NCBI GenBank assembly: GCA_021531385.1
Contig: JAFBIR010000003.1
Coordinates: 62,001 to 126,000, forward strand
Direction: 5' to 3'
Length of the DNA stretch: 64,000 nt
Origin: Parabacteroides distasonis
GTDB lineage: Bacteria; Bacteroidota; Bacteroidia; Bacteroidales; Tannerellaceae
Part shown: one piece after another, positions 18,338-28,737 of the stretch
Numbering within the stretch: the first letter of the stretch is position 1
Layout: each line of letters opens with the position of its first letter
Position numbers and translations under genes: made by a program
Notes under the pieces: generated by a model
Databases searched by the model: none
Told to the model about the DNA's origin: nothing
Seen by the model: the letters and a program-made list of their open reading frames with translations, nothing else

Positions 18338-20653
18338 TCAGAAGGGGTAGCCTATGGCGAAATGATAGCCCATGCCATCCTTGAAACGGGGCAGGTTGTA
18401 ATAGCCGCTCTTACCTGTCTCGTAGGGCAGATGCAGACCGATACCCACATCGAAACGGATCACGAGAAAATCCATGTCATAACGAAACCCAAAGCCGGTG
18501 CCTAACGCCAAATCCTTAAAGAAATGTCCCGCTTTCAGACGGCCACCCGGTCGATCCGGATCTTCCCTCAGCAGCCAGATATTGCCACAATCCAAGAAGG
18601 TAGCGCCATGCAGGTCGCCCATGATCGGGAAACGATACTCCAGGTTGGCCTCGAACTTGAGGTCACCCGTACGGTCGATATAGGCATATTTGTTCTCCTC
18701 GCTGCTCTGGAAATAACGCCCCGGACCGATGCTTCGAATCGTAAAGGCACGTACGCTATTGGCACCTCCCACATAGAACTGCTCGTTGTAAGGCGCTGTG
18801 CGAGCATTGCCATAACTGTAAATCGCACCCGCCATGATACGTCCGACCAACCGCTGTTTCTCTCCTAACTGGTAGTTGTAGCGAGCCTCCACTGTTCCCT
18901 TGATAAACTGAGCGAAGGGGTTACCAAAGAGTTTTTTCCCCTCCTTATCAAAGGCCTTTCCAGCAATGGCATAGGCCGCATCCATCAGTAAGCCTGCCTG
19001 CGTGATAGAGCCTTGCAACCAGACGTGATGCCGCTTCGTCGTGATGGGCGAATCATCATAAGTATAGGTATAGCTCATCGAGGGGACAAACTGATCCTGC
19101 AAGCTCTTCATGAGGGCCTTATTGTTGTCGGCGATGCTGTCAAACTCAGCGGTGGTGTGTTGAAGCAGGTTATACGCCAACTTAAACGGAGTCACGCTGT
19201 GATGGCTGGTGGCGGAGGGCTGAAACTCATAAGAGGCATCTCCTCCAAAAGAGAGCATCTTGAAGAAACGGGCCCGATTCATCTGATCCGCATAGATCCG
19301 AAAGGTGGTCGTAGCGGGAAAATTCAGATCCCGCTTGCCCAAGGTCGGGAAGAGCAACCGGGGGAAGGTGAGCGTCGTGCTCAGTCCCAACTCATAACTG
19401 TTGATCTTGGAGCCACCCGCATCCAGCTTGTTGCCGGTCTGCCACTCGTAGGAGCCACGCAGTTTCACGCCGAAGGTCTCACCACCACCAAACATGTTGC
19501 GCTTGGTCACGCTGAACACCGCTCCAGGGCCTACTTGGTCGTTGCTCTTGGCAGTCACATTCAACTCCAACTCACCATCCAAAGGCAGGTCATAGACCGT
19601 ATGGATCCGGAGGTCGAGGGTGTCTTGCCGCCGCATCGTATCACGGGGCGCGTATTGGAACTCCGAGTAGCGGAAGACGCCTAAGCGGGCGAGAGCTGTC
19701 TGCGAACGCTCCTGCTGGGTCTGGCTATATCGGTCGCCTGGGCGGAAATAGAGCCGATTATAGAGCGCCGAGGGACGCACACGCAGTTTCCCTTCGTAGT
19801 GGATGGTCAAATCCTTGTAACGGATAGAGTCTGTCGGCGACTCGTTGCGATACCCATGCAGGTAAAAATCAATCTTACCCAATTTCCAAGGGATAAACGC
19901 ATTGCGAGACATGCCCTCCTTCCGCACGACACGCAGGGAGACCTTACCGGGCGTGATGGTCGTATCGGCTTGATAGAGCATATACTCCGGACGGAAATAA
20001 TAATAGCCGTTATCTCGCAACCTATCAGCAATGCGCTCCCGCTCCTCCTGCAACCGCACCACGTTGAAGTTGTCGCCCTTGCGGATCAACCGCTCGCCAG
20101 AGACACGAGGCAAGAGTGAATCTACCCGGTTGCGCATCGGCACATAATAGATGCTATCAATCGTATAGGGGGGATTCATTGTGATCTGATAGGCAATCTT
20201 GGCCTTGCGAGGATCTTTCTTGTCGGGTACCAACTCATAAGCGGTAGCCCCATTGAAATAACCATACTCGTTCAGCAAATTACGCACCACCTTGATGCGC
20301 ACGTCGGGATTCACCGTGCTGATCAACACCGGCTTCGCCGCCAACTTATTGAAGATCCATCGGCTCAGTTTGCCCTCCTTGTTCACGAAAGCATTATAGA
20401 CCCAGAGGCCAAAAGGGAAGGGTACTCTCACAGAGGAACTCCCCAAAAGGGCATTATTAGGCGGATAATCCAAGGCCGCCTCCAGCTCCTCCACGGTCGA
20501 TCGTCCCGCCTCGCTCACATCCTCGTTCTGAATCTCTATCTTCGAGATACCGGTGTAAAGCACCGCTCCCTCCGGCAGATTCTTCGTCGTCGAGCAGCTC
20601 CAGCAGAGCAGACAGAGCAACAGGTAGCTAATATAGTTCGTCTTATGATTCAT
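18338..20653 (-). CDS. tamL: TamL, Omp85-family assembly lipoprotein
   Basis: A 771-residue Omp85 protein. It begins with a lipoprotein signal (CWSC lipobox near residue 20), then POTRA-like repeats (about 90-330), then a 16-strand barrel with the late VRAF..RSIGPG motif region (about residue 650) typical of BamA/TamA. Bacteroidota use a lipid-anchored TamA-like protein, TamL, with TamB. It follows tamB by 6 bases. Role: insertion of outer-membrane proteins or envelope lipid transport with TamB. Confidence 0.92.
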   Translation of the reverse strand: MNHKTNYISYLLLCLLCWSCSTTKNLPEGAVLYTGISKIEIQNEDVSEAGRSTVEELEAALDYPPNNALLGSSSVRVPFPFGLWVYNAFVNKEGKLSRWIFNKLAAKPVLISTVNPDVRIKVVRNLLNEYGYFNGATAYELVPDKKDPRKAKIAYQITMNPPYTIDSIYYVPMRNRVDSLLPRVSGERLIRKGDNFNVVRLQEERERIADRLRDNGYYYFRPEYMLYQADTTITPGKVSLRVVRKEGMSRNAFIPWKLGKIDFYLHGYRNESPTDSIRYKDLTIHYEGKLRVRPSALYNRLYFRPGDRYSQTQQERSQTALARLGVFRYSEFQYAPRDTMRRQDTLDLRIHTVYDLPLDGELELNVTAKSNDQVGPGAVFSVTKRNMFGGGETFGVKLRGSYEWQTGNKLDAGGSKINSYELGLSTTLTFPRLLFPTLGKRDLNFPATTTFRIYADQMNRARFFKMLSFGGDASYEFQPSATSHHSVTPFKLAYNLLQHTTAEFDSIADNNKALMKSLQDQFVPSMSYTYTYDDSPITTKRHHVWLQGSITQAGLLMDAAYAIAGKAFDKEGKKLFGNPFAQFIKGTVEARYNYQLGEKQRLVGRIMAGAIYSYGNARTAPYNEQFYVGGANSVRAFTIRSIGPGRYFQSSEENKYAYIDRTGDLKFEANLEYRFPIMGDLHGATFLDCGNIWLLREDPDRPGGRLKAGHFFKDLALGTGFGFRYDMDFLVIRFDVGIGLHLPYETGKSGYYNLPRFKDGMGYHFAIGYPF

Positions 20654-20659
20654 AACGCT

Positions 20660-23600
20660 TTATTCTTCTATTCGTTTTTCCGCAGCGGGCTGGGCCTCCT
20701 GCTCTTCCTCCACAGGCGTCTGTCTCTGTTTCTTGAAATTGAACAGCTCACGCAGCTTCATCATCTTCTTACGCAGCACGATACCGCCACCCGTCTCGAT
20801 GATCTCTCCCTCTAACAGGCTCTCGTAGTTCTTATCATGGAACAGCTTGACATAGCGCGAGCCACTGCTATCCAATCGATACTCTACCGACACATTGTCG
20901 ATAAAGGGCTGTGCCTGCCCATTGTTGATATTCTCCCCCGTAGAGATACGTCCACCCAGCACCACCCGAATGCGGTCGTTGTAGAATCGCTTGGCGAAGC
21001 GGAATGAGTAGTCCGTACGAGATCCACCTCCCTCTGTTCCATCCTCATACGAGTCCATGCCGAAACTAATGTCCACCGTCTTCAAGGCACTCCCCGCAAT
21101 GTTGTTGATCTCACTCTGCAAGAAGCTGCTCAAGGCATCGCCCATATTGACATTCACCTTGCCTGTGCCAGTCGTGCCGCCTAAATAGAGGCCGGTCACC
21201 AACATACTCACCGCCAACTTAGCCCGCTCCTCCGGTCCTTTGGCGGTCAATTCCTCCTGCATCGCCATATCCTCCGGCGCTTCCAAGGTAAACTCCAAGC
21301 CCAAGTTTTCCAAGGTCTGCGAGAGCGCCAACCCCACATCAAACTTCACCTGCCGAGGGGAGGATTGCCCCGTAGGTGTCACCGAGGCACGTAGCTGCTC
21401 CGTAGCCGCCAAGCTCAGACGGGGATTCATCGGGTCGCCTATCCATTGCACATAGCTACCCTCCTTGATGGTAAACTCCTTCAAGGGAATCACAGGGATG
21501 GCATATTTCAAGGTTCCACCGCTTAAGGTGTAGCGGCCGTTCAAGCGCATATCGCCCTGTGGCGTGTATTGGAAGGAGAGATCGCCTCCCCCTTCCAAGC
21601 GGATATGGCTGCTCTCGTCGCCATATAGATCCACGTTCGCCTGCACCGCCGGATCAATCCGGATGGTCATCAACATGTCCATACCACCCATCGGCAAGGG
21701 AGGCTTACGAGGCATGCGTCGGCGCAACGTGTCAGCAAAGGAGATGAAGGTGACCAAATCAGCCATACGGTCTTGGGCCTCCAAAGGAGAATCCTTCCAG
21801 ACGTAGGTCATATTCGTTCCTCCTAAAAGTTGCAGATCGCCCCGCATCACCAAAGCATCTACCGGTCCCTTCGCCGAAGCGTTGAGGTTGGCAAACAGCT
21901 TGCCATAGACCAAGCTCTCCTCGCTCTTCTTGCTGTTGAAGAGCTGCAGGTTATTCGCTGTCAATTTCAGGTCGGCCATCATCTGCGCCGGGTCATTGAA
22001 ATCGACATAGCCATTGATCAGGAAGGGATTCTGGTTATAGGCATAAATCGCAAACTTATCTAACAACAGGCGGTTGCGTTGGATCTGTATCTGCCGATCA
22101 TCGAAGCGGAACGAAGAGCCCGCCGCACCGATATAGACCGAGGCACTATCGAGCAGCAAGGTACCATCTACCCATGGCTGCTCGCTGGTCCCCGTAATGG
22201 CCAAGGTGCCGTCCACGTCGCCGCTCATGCGTGCCATGTCATCGGGGATAAAGGCATCGGCCATATTGAGCGGGAAATGGAGGAAGTCGATGTTTCCTTG
22301 GAATTGGTCGGTTTCCGCCTGATAGAAAGCCGTCATCGTCGAGATCTCCTCTTGATTGCGGAAGAGGTGCATATCCACTTGGTGATTGCCCGCCTCCAAA
22401 GGCAGATAGACGCCATTGAAGAGCAGATCGCCCACCGGTCTTTGCTCATAGCGGAGGCTGTCTATATTCACATCGGCCACCACCAAGAAGGTAGAATCGG
22501 TCGGGGCATATTGGAAGTCCGCATTCAACATTCCTTGCAGCGAAGGCAGGTAGGTGAATGCCTCGGTAATCACCTGCAGATTGATCTGGTTCAGCTCAAC
22601 GTGCACCGCTTCTGTCCCCTCCTCCTCGGCAGGCTGCGAATGAATCCACAGCGCCGCATTGTTCGCTCCTCTCAGCCGCAGGTTAGCCTCAATGTCTTTC
22701 AGGCTGCGCACCGTGATATGGTTGTCCGGATCCAACTGGAAAGTCGTGAAAGCGATGACCGGCTGATCCGGATAGAGGCTAAAGCGCATACCGCCCTCCT
22801 CCTGCTTCTCGGCTCGTACTCCCAGATTCACGCCCACCTCCCCTGCTCCATTCTTATAGAGCAAGTTGGCATCCGCATAGCCATGACGCAACCGGCCGTC
22901 TATGCCTGCGCTGAATGGGGCCTGTTGCCGATATTTCTTTTTGATCACCTCCGCTTGATACAGCAAGCCAAGCGTATCTTGCCGGATACCCGCCCGAATC
23001 GTATCGAGCATCAAGGTATCTTGAACAAGCTCCAGGAGCTCCGCCGAAAGCTGGATACCACTCTCTGGCGAAGTAGAGGCGGTCAGCGAGAGCCCTTTGA
23101 AATCCATGTAATAATTGAGCAGATAGTTGTTGATCGGGTTGTCTTGGCCGGCATTAACCTCCAACAGCATCTTCGGCAATAGGGGACGCAGCTGCTGCAG
23201 GTTCACCGTTGAATCACGCAGTACCTGCCGGGTCAACTCGTCAGACACCCGTTGCAGTTTATCCGTCATCTCATGCACACACGCATTGCCGGTCAGCACG
23301 ATGCCTAAATCGCCCGCATGGAAAGAGACGCGTGTGGTGTCGCTATCCGTCCGTGTGTGCAACGTCAAGGTCTTGGGATGAAACGTCTTACGAGGTGTCA
23401 CCACCTCCCAGTTGCCTAACGTCACATCCAACAGGTTGCGGTCGTCAAGATCGCTCTCCGCCTCCGCGAACAGCTGGAAGGAGGTCGCCAAGGGATTGCT
23501 CAAGAGGTGCATCTCATACAGGTCGAGGTTCGCCACGTCGGCGATCAGCATGGCTTTCACATCCTTCGGTCTCAACTCCCCATTCAACGAGAGCTCAAAC

Positions 23601-25303
23601 TGGGCCAACGGGTAACCACTGACCAGCTCCATCTGCAGGGCATGATTCTCCAAAGCTCCAGTCAAACGGACATCCGAGACAGAGGTCAAGCCATAGCGAA
23701 TGTCATTCACCGCTCCCTCGATCTTTGCCCTTGTGTGCTGCGCAAAGGGATCAGTGCCCTTCCCCTCCATCTTCACGGAGGCAGTCAAACTATAGAGGGA
23801 ATCCAACGGCATAAAGTGGACCGGCTCCAAACTATCCACCTGCAAGGCGACTTGGTAGGCCTCTTGCGTAGGATCATAATGGGCCGTTAAGTCGATCTTC
23901 CCCTTATCCTCCCGGAAGTGCAAATCCGCTTGATAGGCTTGGTTCGCCACGAAGGCCTCGCCTTGCAGACGCATTCCCTTCGGCAGGTTGTAGAACAGAC
24001 GCTCCTCCACCGGCAACATCGTCAGCAGGAAGTTCAATGAGTCGGTCTCCGCCTCCATCCGTAGCTCGCCTGTACGCTTCACGCTATCCGTCACCGCCTC
24101 CATTTGTCCGGAGAGCGCCATCTGGAAGGCTCCCGGCAGTCGCATCTCTCCCTTCGTGAGCCGCATGGCTGCCAGATTACCCTCCGCCTCCACACTGAGT
24201 GTCAAAGGCTGGCTCGGATAGGCACGCACAAAGTCATCGGGTAGTTCACCCATGGCAAACAGCAGGTCGGCCTTGCCTAACCGACTCTCCCAAGTGACAC
24301 GCATCTCCTCCCTCGGCCTCTCCTCCAAACTATTCCAAGGAATCAAGGCCGTCAACTTGGCCTCAGAGTGAGGTGTCTGCAACAAGAGTTGAGGCAAACG
24401 AATCACGGTGGAATCACTTTCCAAGTCGCCCGTCAACGTATTGACCATCAAGCCAGACTTCTCCTTGAAGGAGCACTCCGCTAAATGCGCCTTCATCCAC
24501 CGCCCCTGATACAGCAAATCAGCGCACTGAATCCGCACATCTCCTAACAGCAGATGGCTCAAATCCAGGCCATCCGTAGGCTCAGCAAGATCATCATCGT
24601 AATGCAGTATCGATTCCGTAATCTGCACCTGGCCAACCGCATAACGCTCCTGCCCTAAATCGACCACACCATCCTGCAGGGAGGCCTGCTTCAAGAAGGT
24701 AGCCAACCGAAGTGAATCAGGAGCCAACTGCAAAGCCAATGACACCCGATCTAACTGAATACGTTGTAAATCGATTCGCCAAGGGAGTTCGGTAGCGGTT
24801 GTATCGGCCTCCTCCGTCGAGTCATTCAACAGCAGGGTGATCGCCGCATCCGATAGGTTGATGGTATTGAAGGTGGCTCGCTCTTTCGCCAAGTCCACCC
24901 GGTCGGCCTTCAGATAGAACTGCCCTATCGCCCCCTTGATGGCCATACCCTCCAAGAAATCTTTCGTATCTAACTGGGCATTGCGCAGGTCAATCGCCTC
25001 AATCAATACCTGTTTATGGAAGAGTGGCCTTGCCTGGATGCGCAAAGCGAGTCGCTCCAAGCGCAACAGCGTGTCCGTTTGATGGATCGCCTGTACATCC
25101 CGGATCTTCAAGTCGAGCGGGAACGAGAGACGGATCTGCCCGATGGAGATACGCATACCCGTCGCCTCGCTCACATAGGCGGTCGCCTGCCGCACAGCGA
25201 AATCTTGTACGAAAGGGATATATAGGAGTATAGACAACAGCATTACCGCTGCGATCGGCAACAGCCCTAATCCCACCATCCATTTTATCCCCTTTCGTCT
25301 CAT
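20660..25303 (-). CDS. tamB: TamB, translocation and assembly module protein
   Basis: A 1547-residue AsmA-like protein. A single N-terminal membrane anchor (about residues 10-32) is followed by a very long repetitive beta-rich groove predicted for lipid-transfer proteins, ending in the TamB (DUF490) domain near residues 1100-1480; the motif region LLVTGLYLGG and the strand SVEYRLDSSG are typical. It would bridge the periplasm to TamL in the outer membrane. It is the second gene of a three-gene unit: plug protein, tamB, tamL. Confidence 0.94.
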   Translation of the reverse strand: MRRKGIKWMVGLGLLPIAAVMLLSILLYIPFVQDFAVRQATAYVSEATGMRISIGQIRLSFPLDLKIRDVQAIHQTDTLLRLERLALRIQARPLFHKQVLIEAIDLRNAQLDTKDFLEGMAIKGAIGQFYLKADRVDLAKERATFNTINLSDAAITLLLNDSTEEADTTATELPWRIDLQRIQLDRVSLALQLAPDSLRLATFLKQASLQDGVVDLGQERYAVGQVQITESILHYDDDLAEPTDGLDLSHLLLGDVRIQCADLLYQGRWMKAHLAECSFKEKSGLMVNTLTGDLESDSTVIRLPQLLLQTPHSEAKLTALIPWNSLEERPREEMRVTWESRLGKADLLFAMGELPDDFVRAYPSQPLTLSVEAEGNLAAMRLTKGEMRLPGAFQMALSGQMEAVTDSVKRTGELRMEAETDSLNFLLTMLPVEERLFYNLPKGMRLQGEAFVANQAYQADLHFREDKGKIDLTAHYDPTQEAYQVALQVDSLEPVHFMPLDSLYSLTASVKMEGKGTDPFAQHTRAKIEGAVNDIRYGLTSVSDVRLTGALENHALQMELVSGYPLAQFELSLNGELRPKDVKAMLIADVANLDLYEMHLLSNPLATSFQLFAEAESDLDDRNLLDVTLGNWEVVTPRKTFHPKTLTLHTRTDSDTTRVSFHAGDLGIVLTGNACVHEMTDKLQRVSDELTRQVLRDSTVNLQQLRPLLPKMLLEVNAGQDNPINNYLLNYYMDFKGLSLTASTSPESGIQLSAELLELVQDTLMLDTIRAGIRQDTLGLLYQAEVIKKKYRQQAPFSAGIDGRLRHGYADANLLYKNGAGEVGVNLGVRAEKQEEGGMRFSLYPDQPVIAFTTFQLDPDNHITVRSLKDIEANLRLRGANNAALWIHSQPAEEEGTEAVHVELNQINLQVITEAFTYLPSLQGMLNADFQYAPTDSTFLVVADVNIDSLRYEQRPVGDLLFNGVYLPLEAGNHQVDMHLFRNQEEISTMTAFYQAETDQFQGNIDFLHFPLNMADAFIPDDMARMSGDVDGTLAITGTSEQPWVDGTLLLDSASVYIGAAGSSFRFDDRQIQIQRNRLLLDKFAIYAYNQNPFLINGYVDFNDPAQMMADLKLTANNLQLFNSKKSEESLVYGKLFANLNASAKGPVDALVMRGDLQLLGGTNMTYVWKDSPLEAQDRMADLVTFISFADTLRRRMPRKPPLPMGGMDMLMTIRIDPAVQANVDLYGDESSHIRLEGGGDLSFQYTPQGDMRLNGRYTLSGGTLKYAIPVIPLKEFTIKEGSYVQWIGDPMNPRLSLAATEQLRASVTPTGQSSPRQVKFDVGLALSQTLENLGLEFTLEAPEDMAMQEELTAKGPEERAKLAVSMLVTGLYLGGTTGTGKVNVNMGDALSSFLQSEINNIAGSALKTVDISFGMDSYEDGTEGGGSRTDYSFRFAKRFYNDRIRVVLGGRISTGENINNGQAQPFIDNVSVEYRLDSSGSRYVKLFHDKNYESLLEGEIIETGGGIVLRKKMMKLRELFNFKKQRQTPVEEEQEAQPAAEKRIEE

Positions 25304-25334
25304 GTATCAGCTAATATAAATATATATGTATAAG

Positions 25335-26000
25335 TTACTTCGTCTTGATAACGATGGCCCCGTTAGCACCCCGTGCCCCATACTGACCCGCGTCTTTCAA
25401 GACACTCACCTCTTGCACATCCTCGATGGCTATCGTATTTAAGATCGACAAATCCATCGGTATGCCATCCACTACCACCAATGGATCGGTCGGACTGGTC
25501 AACGACGCACTGGCACGGATGCGGATCTTGCCATCCATGTAGGTCACGCCACTCATGCGTTTCAGCACGGAATCCATGTCCCGGCACCCCAATCGACGGA
25601 TGTCCTCACGGGTCATCACCGATGAGCTGATCAGTCGGTTACGCTCCGCCATGATCAAGCGTTGCAGCTCCTCACTCGGATCCTTACTGCGATCGGCATT
25701 GAAGGTACTATTCTCCAAGGTGATCGTGATGTAGTTATAGCCATTGAGTGGCACCTCCAATTGGTTCTTTGTCTTCTTAATCTTCACAAACAGCGTATCC
25801 TGCAAGTTCGCTCCGGGGAACATAAACATGCCTTTCCCGTTCGTCTTCACCGTCACGGGATTCACACGGCCCAAAGTCACCGGATAGCGTTTGATCGCTT
25901 TCTGGCTCACATCTTTCAATACACCAACCAGTGTGTCACTCTGGGCAGACAGCCATTCGCCGCATCCCAAGAAAATCATCAAAAATACAAACAGTCTCAT
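25335..26000 (-). CDS. Stand-alone carboxypeptidase-regulatory-like plus TonB-plug protein
   Basis: A 221-residue exported protein with signal peptide ending LSAQ near residue 20. Residues about 25-90 resemble a carboxypeptidase-D-regulatory-like beta domain, and residues about 120-221 are a TonB-dependent receptor plug, with VVVDGIP and the typical end VLKDAGQYGARGANGAI. The chain stops exactly where a SusC-like receptor would begin its barrel. The gene lies 31 bases upstream of tamB and has its own promoter. It could act as a plug partner or a binding protein; no function is known to me. Confidence 0.85.
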   Translation of the reverse strand: MRLFVFLMIFLGCGEWLSAQSDTLVGVLKDVSQKAIKRYPVTLGRVNPVTVKTNGKGMFMFPGANLQDTLFVKIKKTKNQLEVPLNGYNYITITLENSTFNADRSKDPSEELQRLIMAERNRLISSSVMTREDIRRLGCRDMDSVLKRMSGVTYMDGKIRIRASASLTSPTDPLVVVDGIPMDLSILNTIAIEDVQEVSVLKDAGQYGARGANGAIVIKTK

Positions 26001-26054
26001 AAGTTCAGTTGTTTTTAGGTCATAAATCTGTCTTCACCTGATGGATTGACGCAA

Positions 26055-26062
26055 CAAATGTA
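26055..26062 (-). promoter_or_regulatory. -7 element for plug protein-tamB-tamL operon
   Basis: TACATTTG on the minus strand matches TAnnTTTG, about 55 bases upstream of the ATG at 26000. The -33 element is not clear. Confidence 0.5.
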
Positions 26063-26099
26063 CGCTTTTTCAACAAATGAGCACCTATAATAGTTGACA

Positions 26100-26130
26100 A
26101 CAAAGGCCCTGAATTGCTCAGAGCCTTTGT
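26100..26130 (-). terminator. Terminator of the arginine-degradation operon
   Basis: ACAAAGGCCCTGA (26100-26112) and TCAGAGCCTTTGT (26118-26130) form a 13-bp stem with one mismatch and a 5-base loop, 22 bases after the arginase stop. The T-tract on the minus side is short (TTGTTGT). Confidence 0.7.
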
Positions 26131-26152
26131 CTCTTTTCTTTCGTTTGATCGC

Positions 26153-27049
26153 TTAGATCCTTGCCGTGATGCGGTCAATGATCTCCAAGCAGAGCCTCGT
26201 GGTCTGCTCGCCCGTATCCAACTCCGGGTTCAACTCCACCAAATCCAAAGACTTGACCAGGTTCGTAGAGAGGATATGATCCACGAAATCATTGAACTCA
26301 TCCGGCATCAACCCCTCAGCGACCCGTGTACCGGTACCTGGCGCAAAGCGGGGATCAATACTATCCACGTCAATGCTGAAATGCACATTGCGAATCTTTC
26401 GTTCACGCAACTTCCGCTTGATGTCTTCCGCCACAAACCCAATTCCTTTCAGATGAATCAGCTCCATCGTATAGACACTCAAGTGCTCCCGTTCGATCAA
26501 CGCCTTCTCGCCCTCGTCCAGACTCCGTGTACCCACCAAGAAGACATTCTGGGGATTCACCTTGTTGCCGGGCGCATAGACATTGACCAGCTCCTCGCTG
26601 CCCATGCCCATGAGCGCGCTGAGCGGCATACCATGCACATTACCGCTGGGCGAGGTCGCATCGGTATTGATGTCGCCATGCGCATCCAACCAGATAATGC
26701 CAAAATCGTCGAAGCATTTGCCCACACCGGAGGCACTGCCTAATCCCAACGAATGGTCGCCACCTATGACTAACGGGAAGGCTCCCCCACGCAAGGTGTC
26801 ATACACCAACTCCGCCAAGTTATTGTTTACCTCCACGATGGCATCCAAATATTTCATACTCTTTCCCCGGGCGAACTTATCCGCCTCCGAGACGGGAGGG
26901 ACATAGAGATTGCCCAGGTCAAATGCCCGATGGCCATTCTTACGAATCAGCTGCATCAACCCCCGTTCCCGCAAGTGGTTCGGAGCACGCTCCACGCCCA
27001 ACCGGTCGCAACCTAAGTTGAGAGGAACGCCAATGACATTGACTTTCAT
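26153..27049 (-). CDS. rocF: Arginase
   Basis: A 298-residue binuclear manganese hydrolase, arginine to ornithine plus urea. All metal ligands are visible: His99 in GGDHS, Asp122/His124/Asp126 in DAHGD, and Asp227/Asp229 in SIDVDSIDP. The substrate loop [15 protein letters not shown] is the arginase form rather than the agmatinase form. It overlaps the ornithine aminotransferase gene by ATGA, so both are one unit that carries arginine to glutamate semialdehyde. Confidence 0.94.
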   Translation of the reverse strand: MKVNVIGVPLNLGCDRLGVERAPNHLRERGLMQLIRKNGHRAFDLGNLYVPPVSEADKFARGKSMKYLDAIVEVNNNLAELVYDTLRGGAFPLVIGGDHSLGLGSASGVGKCFDDFGIIWLDAHGDINTDATSPSGNVHGMPLSALMGMGSEELVNVYAPGNKVNPQNVFLVGTRSLDEGEKALIEREHLSVYTMELIHLKGIGFVAEDIKRKLRERKIRNVHFSIDVDSIDPRFAPGTGTRVAEGLMPDEFNDFVDHILSTNLVKSLDLVELNPELDTGEQTTRLCLEIIDRITARI

Positions 27050-28254
27050 ACCTCCTCCAATGTTTGACGGATAAGGACAATCGCCTCACGCATCTGCTCC
27101 TCCGTGATCACCAACGGTGGCGTGAAACGAATGATGTGATCATGCGTAGGTTTTGCCAACAGGCCATTGCGCATCAAGGCCAAGCAAATATCCCAAGCAT
27201 TCTTGCCGTTCGTCGGCTCTGTCACCACTGCGTTCAGCAGACCTTTGCCATGCACTAACTTGATCATCGGGTTGTCGATCCGTGCGATCTCCTCCCGGAA
27301 GAGTTGCCCCATCCGGTAGGCATTCTCCCACAATCGCTCCTCTTTAACCACCTCTAAGGCGGCGATTGACACCTTTGCGGCCAACGGATTACCACCGTAT
27401 GTAGAGCCATGCTCGCCCGGCAGGATCGTCAGCATGATCTCATCGTCTGCCAACACCGCTGAGACAGGCAAGACACCTCCTGAGATCGCCTTTCCCAAGA
27501 TCAGGATGTCCGGGCGCACCTCCTCATAGTCACACGCCAGCATCCGGCCGGTGCGTGCGATACCCGTCTGGATCTCATCCGCGATAAACAGGACATTGTG
27601 TTGCTTGCAAAGCGCATAGCACTCCCGCAGGTAGCCCTCATCCGGCACGACGACACCCGCCTCACCTTGGATCGGCTCCAGCAGGAAGCCGACCACCGTC
27701 GGATCAGCCAAAGCCTCCCGCAGCGCATCCGCTTGGTTGTAAGGGATCTTCACGAAGCCAGGCGTAAACGGCCCGAAGTTGCCGTAAGAGCTGGGATCGG
27801 TGCTCATCGAGATCACCGTGATGGTACGCCCATGGAAGTTATCCGCGCACACCACGATCTTAGCCTGTTCAGGCGCTACACCCTTGCGCACATAGCCCCA
27901 ACGCCGACACAGTTTGAGAGCGGTCTCCACACCCTCCGCACCGGTGTTCATCGGCAGCAGCTTGTCATAACCAAAATAACGGCAGGTGTATTCCATATAC
28001 TCACCCAACAGATCCGAATGGAAAGCCCGTGAGGTCAGGGTCAAACAATCAGCCTGCTGCTTCAAAGCCTCAATGATCTTGGGATGGCGATGCCCCTGAT
28101 TCAAGGCAGAATAGCCCGACAAGAAATCAAAATAACGTTTGTCTTCTACATCCCATACAAATACACCTTCGCCTCGATTCAACACGACAGGCAGGGGATG
28201 ATAATTGTGAGCGCCGAACTTCTCTTCGCGCTCGATGTACTCTTTTGTTCTCAT
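27046..28254 (-). CDS. rocD: Ornithine aminotransferase
   Basis: A 402-residue class III PLP aminotransferase converting ornithine and 2-oxoglutarate to glutamate semialdehyde and glutamate. Asp226 of [12 protein letters not shown] binds the PLP ring nitrogen and Lys255 of LGKAISGG carries PLP. The sequence [13 protein letters not shown] at the start and [12 protein letters not shown] near residue 285 are diagnostic for ornithine aminotransferase. It is the first gene of the roc pair, with a promoter and twin palindromes just upstream. Confidence 0.95.
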   Translation of the reverse strand: MRTKEYIEREEKFGAHNYHPLPVVLNRGEGVFVWDVEDKRYFDFLSGYSALNQGHRHPKIIEALKQQADCLTLTSRAFHSDLLGEYMEYTCRYFGYDKLLPMNTGAEGVETALKLCRRWGYVRKGVAPEQAKIVVCADNFHGRTITVISMSTDPSSYGNFGPFTPGFVKIPYNQADALREALADPTVVGFLLEPIQGEAGVVVPDEGYLRECYALCKQHNVLFIADEIQTGIARTGRMLACDYEEVRPDILILGKAISGGVLPVSAVLADDEIMLTILPGEHGSTYGGNPLAAKVSIAALEVVKEERLWENAYRMGQLFREEIARIDNPMIKLVHGKGLLNAVVTEPTNGKNAWDICLALMRNGLLAKPTHDHIIRFTPPLVITEEQMREAIVLIRQTLEEV

Positions 28255-28310
28255 TGCGATTATATATTTTGTTCGTTACGATCCGTGGTTCGTTACTCCT
28301 ACGGAACGCA

Positions 28311-28341
28311 CAAAATTACAGAGAACGTTCATACGGGCGAA
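28311..28341 (-). promoter_or_regulatory. rocD promoter
   Basis: On the minus strand TAATTTTG (28311-28318) matches the -7 element. TTCG at 28338-28341, one base off TTTG, lies 19 bases upstream. Confidence 0.55.
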
Positions 28342-28352
28342 TCCCAAAATCG

Positions 28353-28390
28353 TATGTTAAGAAACATATCGCTCTATGTTAAGCAACATG
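28353..28390. promoter_or_regulatory. Twin palindromes upstream of rocD, candidate operator
   Basis: TATGTT-AAGA-AACATA (28353-28368) and TATGTT-AAGC-AACATG (28375-28390) are two near-identical palindromes 22 bp apart, two helical turns. They lie just upstream of the rocD -33 region, a usual place for an activator. The binding protein is unknown. Confidence 0.55.
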
Positions 28391-28469
28391 TTTTTAACAG
28401 TTTCGCAGCCCAAACAGTCACAAATTTCATTTCAAATGGACACAACTCGTGGAAACGTACTCAACTTTT

Positions 28470-28675
28470 TCCTTAGGCCATCGTGGGCCTGCATTGCCCG
28501 ATCGCAAGACATCCCGATTGCCGTAATTAGCGAGGCCATGGGACATGATTCTGAGCAAACCACAAAGATCTACCTCAACTCCATCCTGATAGATCGTATA
28601 GATTCTGGAGATATTCTCTTTATGGGATTAAATAATATTAAAATTAATTTTCAAGAGTGCTCCCTGGAAGAATAA
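28470..28675 (+). pseudogene. C-terminal remnant of a tyrosine recombinase
   Basis: The translated stretch LRPSWACIARSQDIPIAVI and then EAMGHDSEQTTKIYL matches the last catalytic part of Bacteroidetes phage/transposon integrases. The MGH box and the nucleophile Tyr in KIYL remain, but the first box reads RPSW where RHSW is expected and everything upstream is missing. It marks the left end of the accessory island. The rest of the 28255-28884 interval holds promoters, palindromes and the leader of the next gene. Confidence 0.75.
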
Positions 28676-28700
28676 TCTCTAATATTTGAAAAGAAGTTTA

Positions 28701-28737
28701 TACATTTGCAGTGAATGATGCACTCTTACTAAGAGTG
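28701..28737 (+). promoter_or_regulatory. UpxY gene -7 element and leader hairpin
   Basis: TACATTTG (28701-28708) matches TAnnTTTG. Just downstream CACTCTT-ACT-AAGAGTG (28721-28737) is a perfect hairpin at the likely 5' end of a leader of about 170 bases. UpxY-type factors usually act on such leaders. Confidence 0.5.

Noticed and set aside
22079-23182. Long plus-strand open frame opposite tamB (also 5443-6699 opposite the OstA-like gene and 55283-56500 opposite infB)
   Set aside because: These are antisense shadows of well-supported genes with no recognisable protein features.
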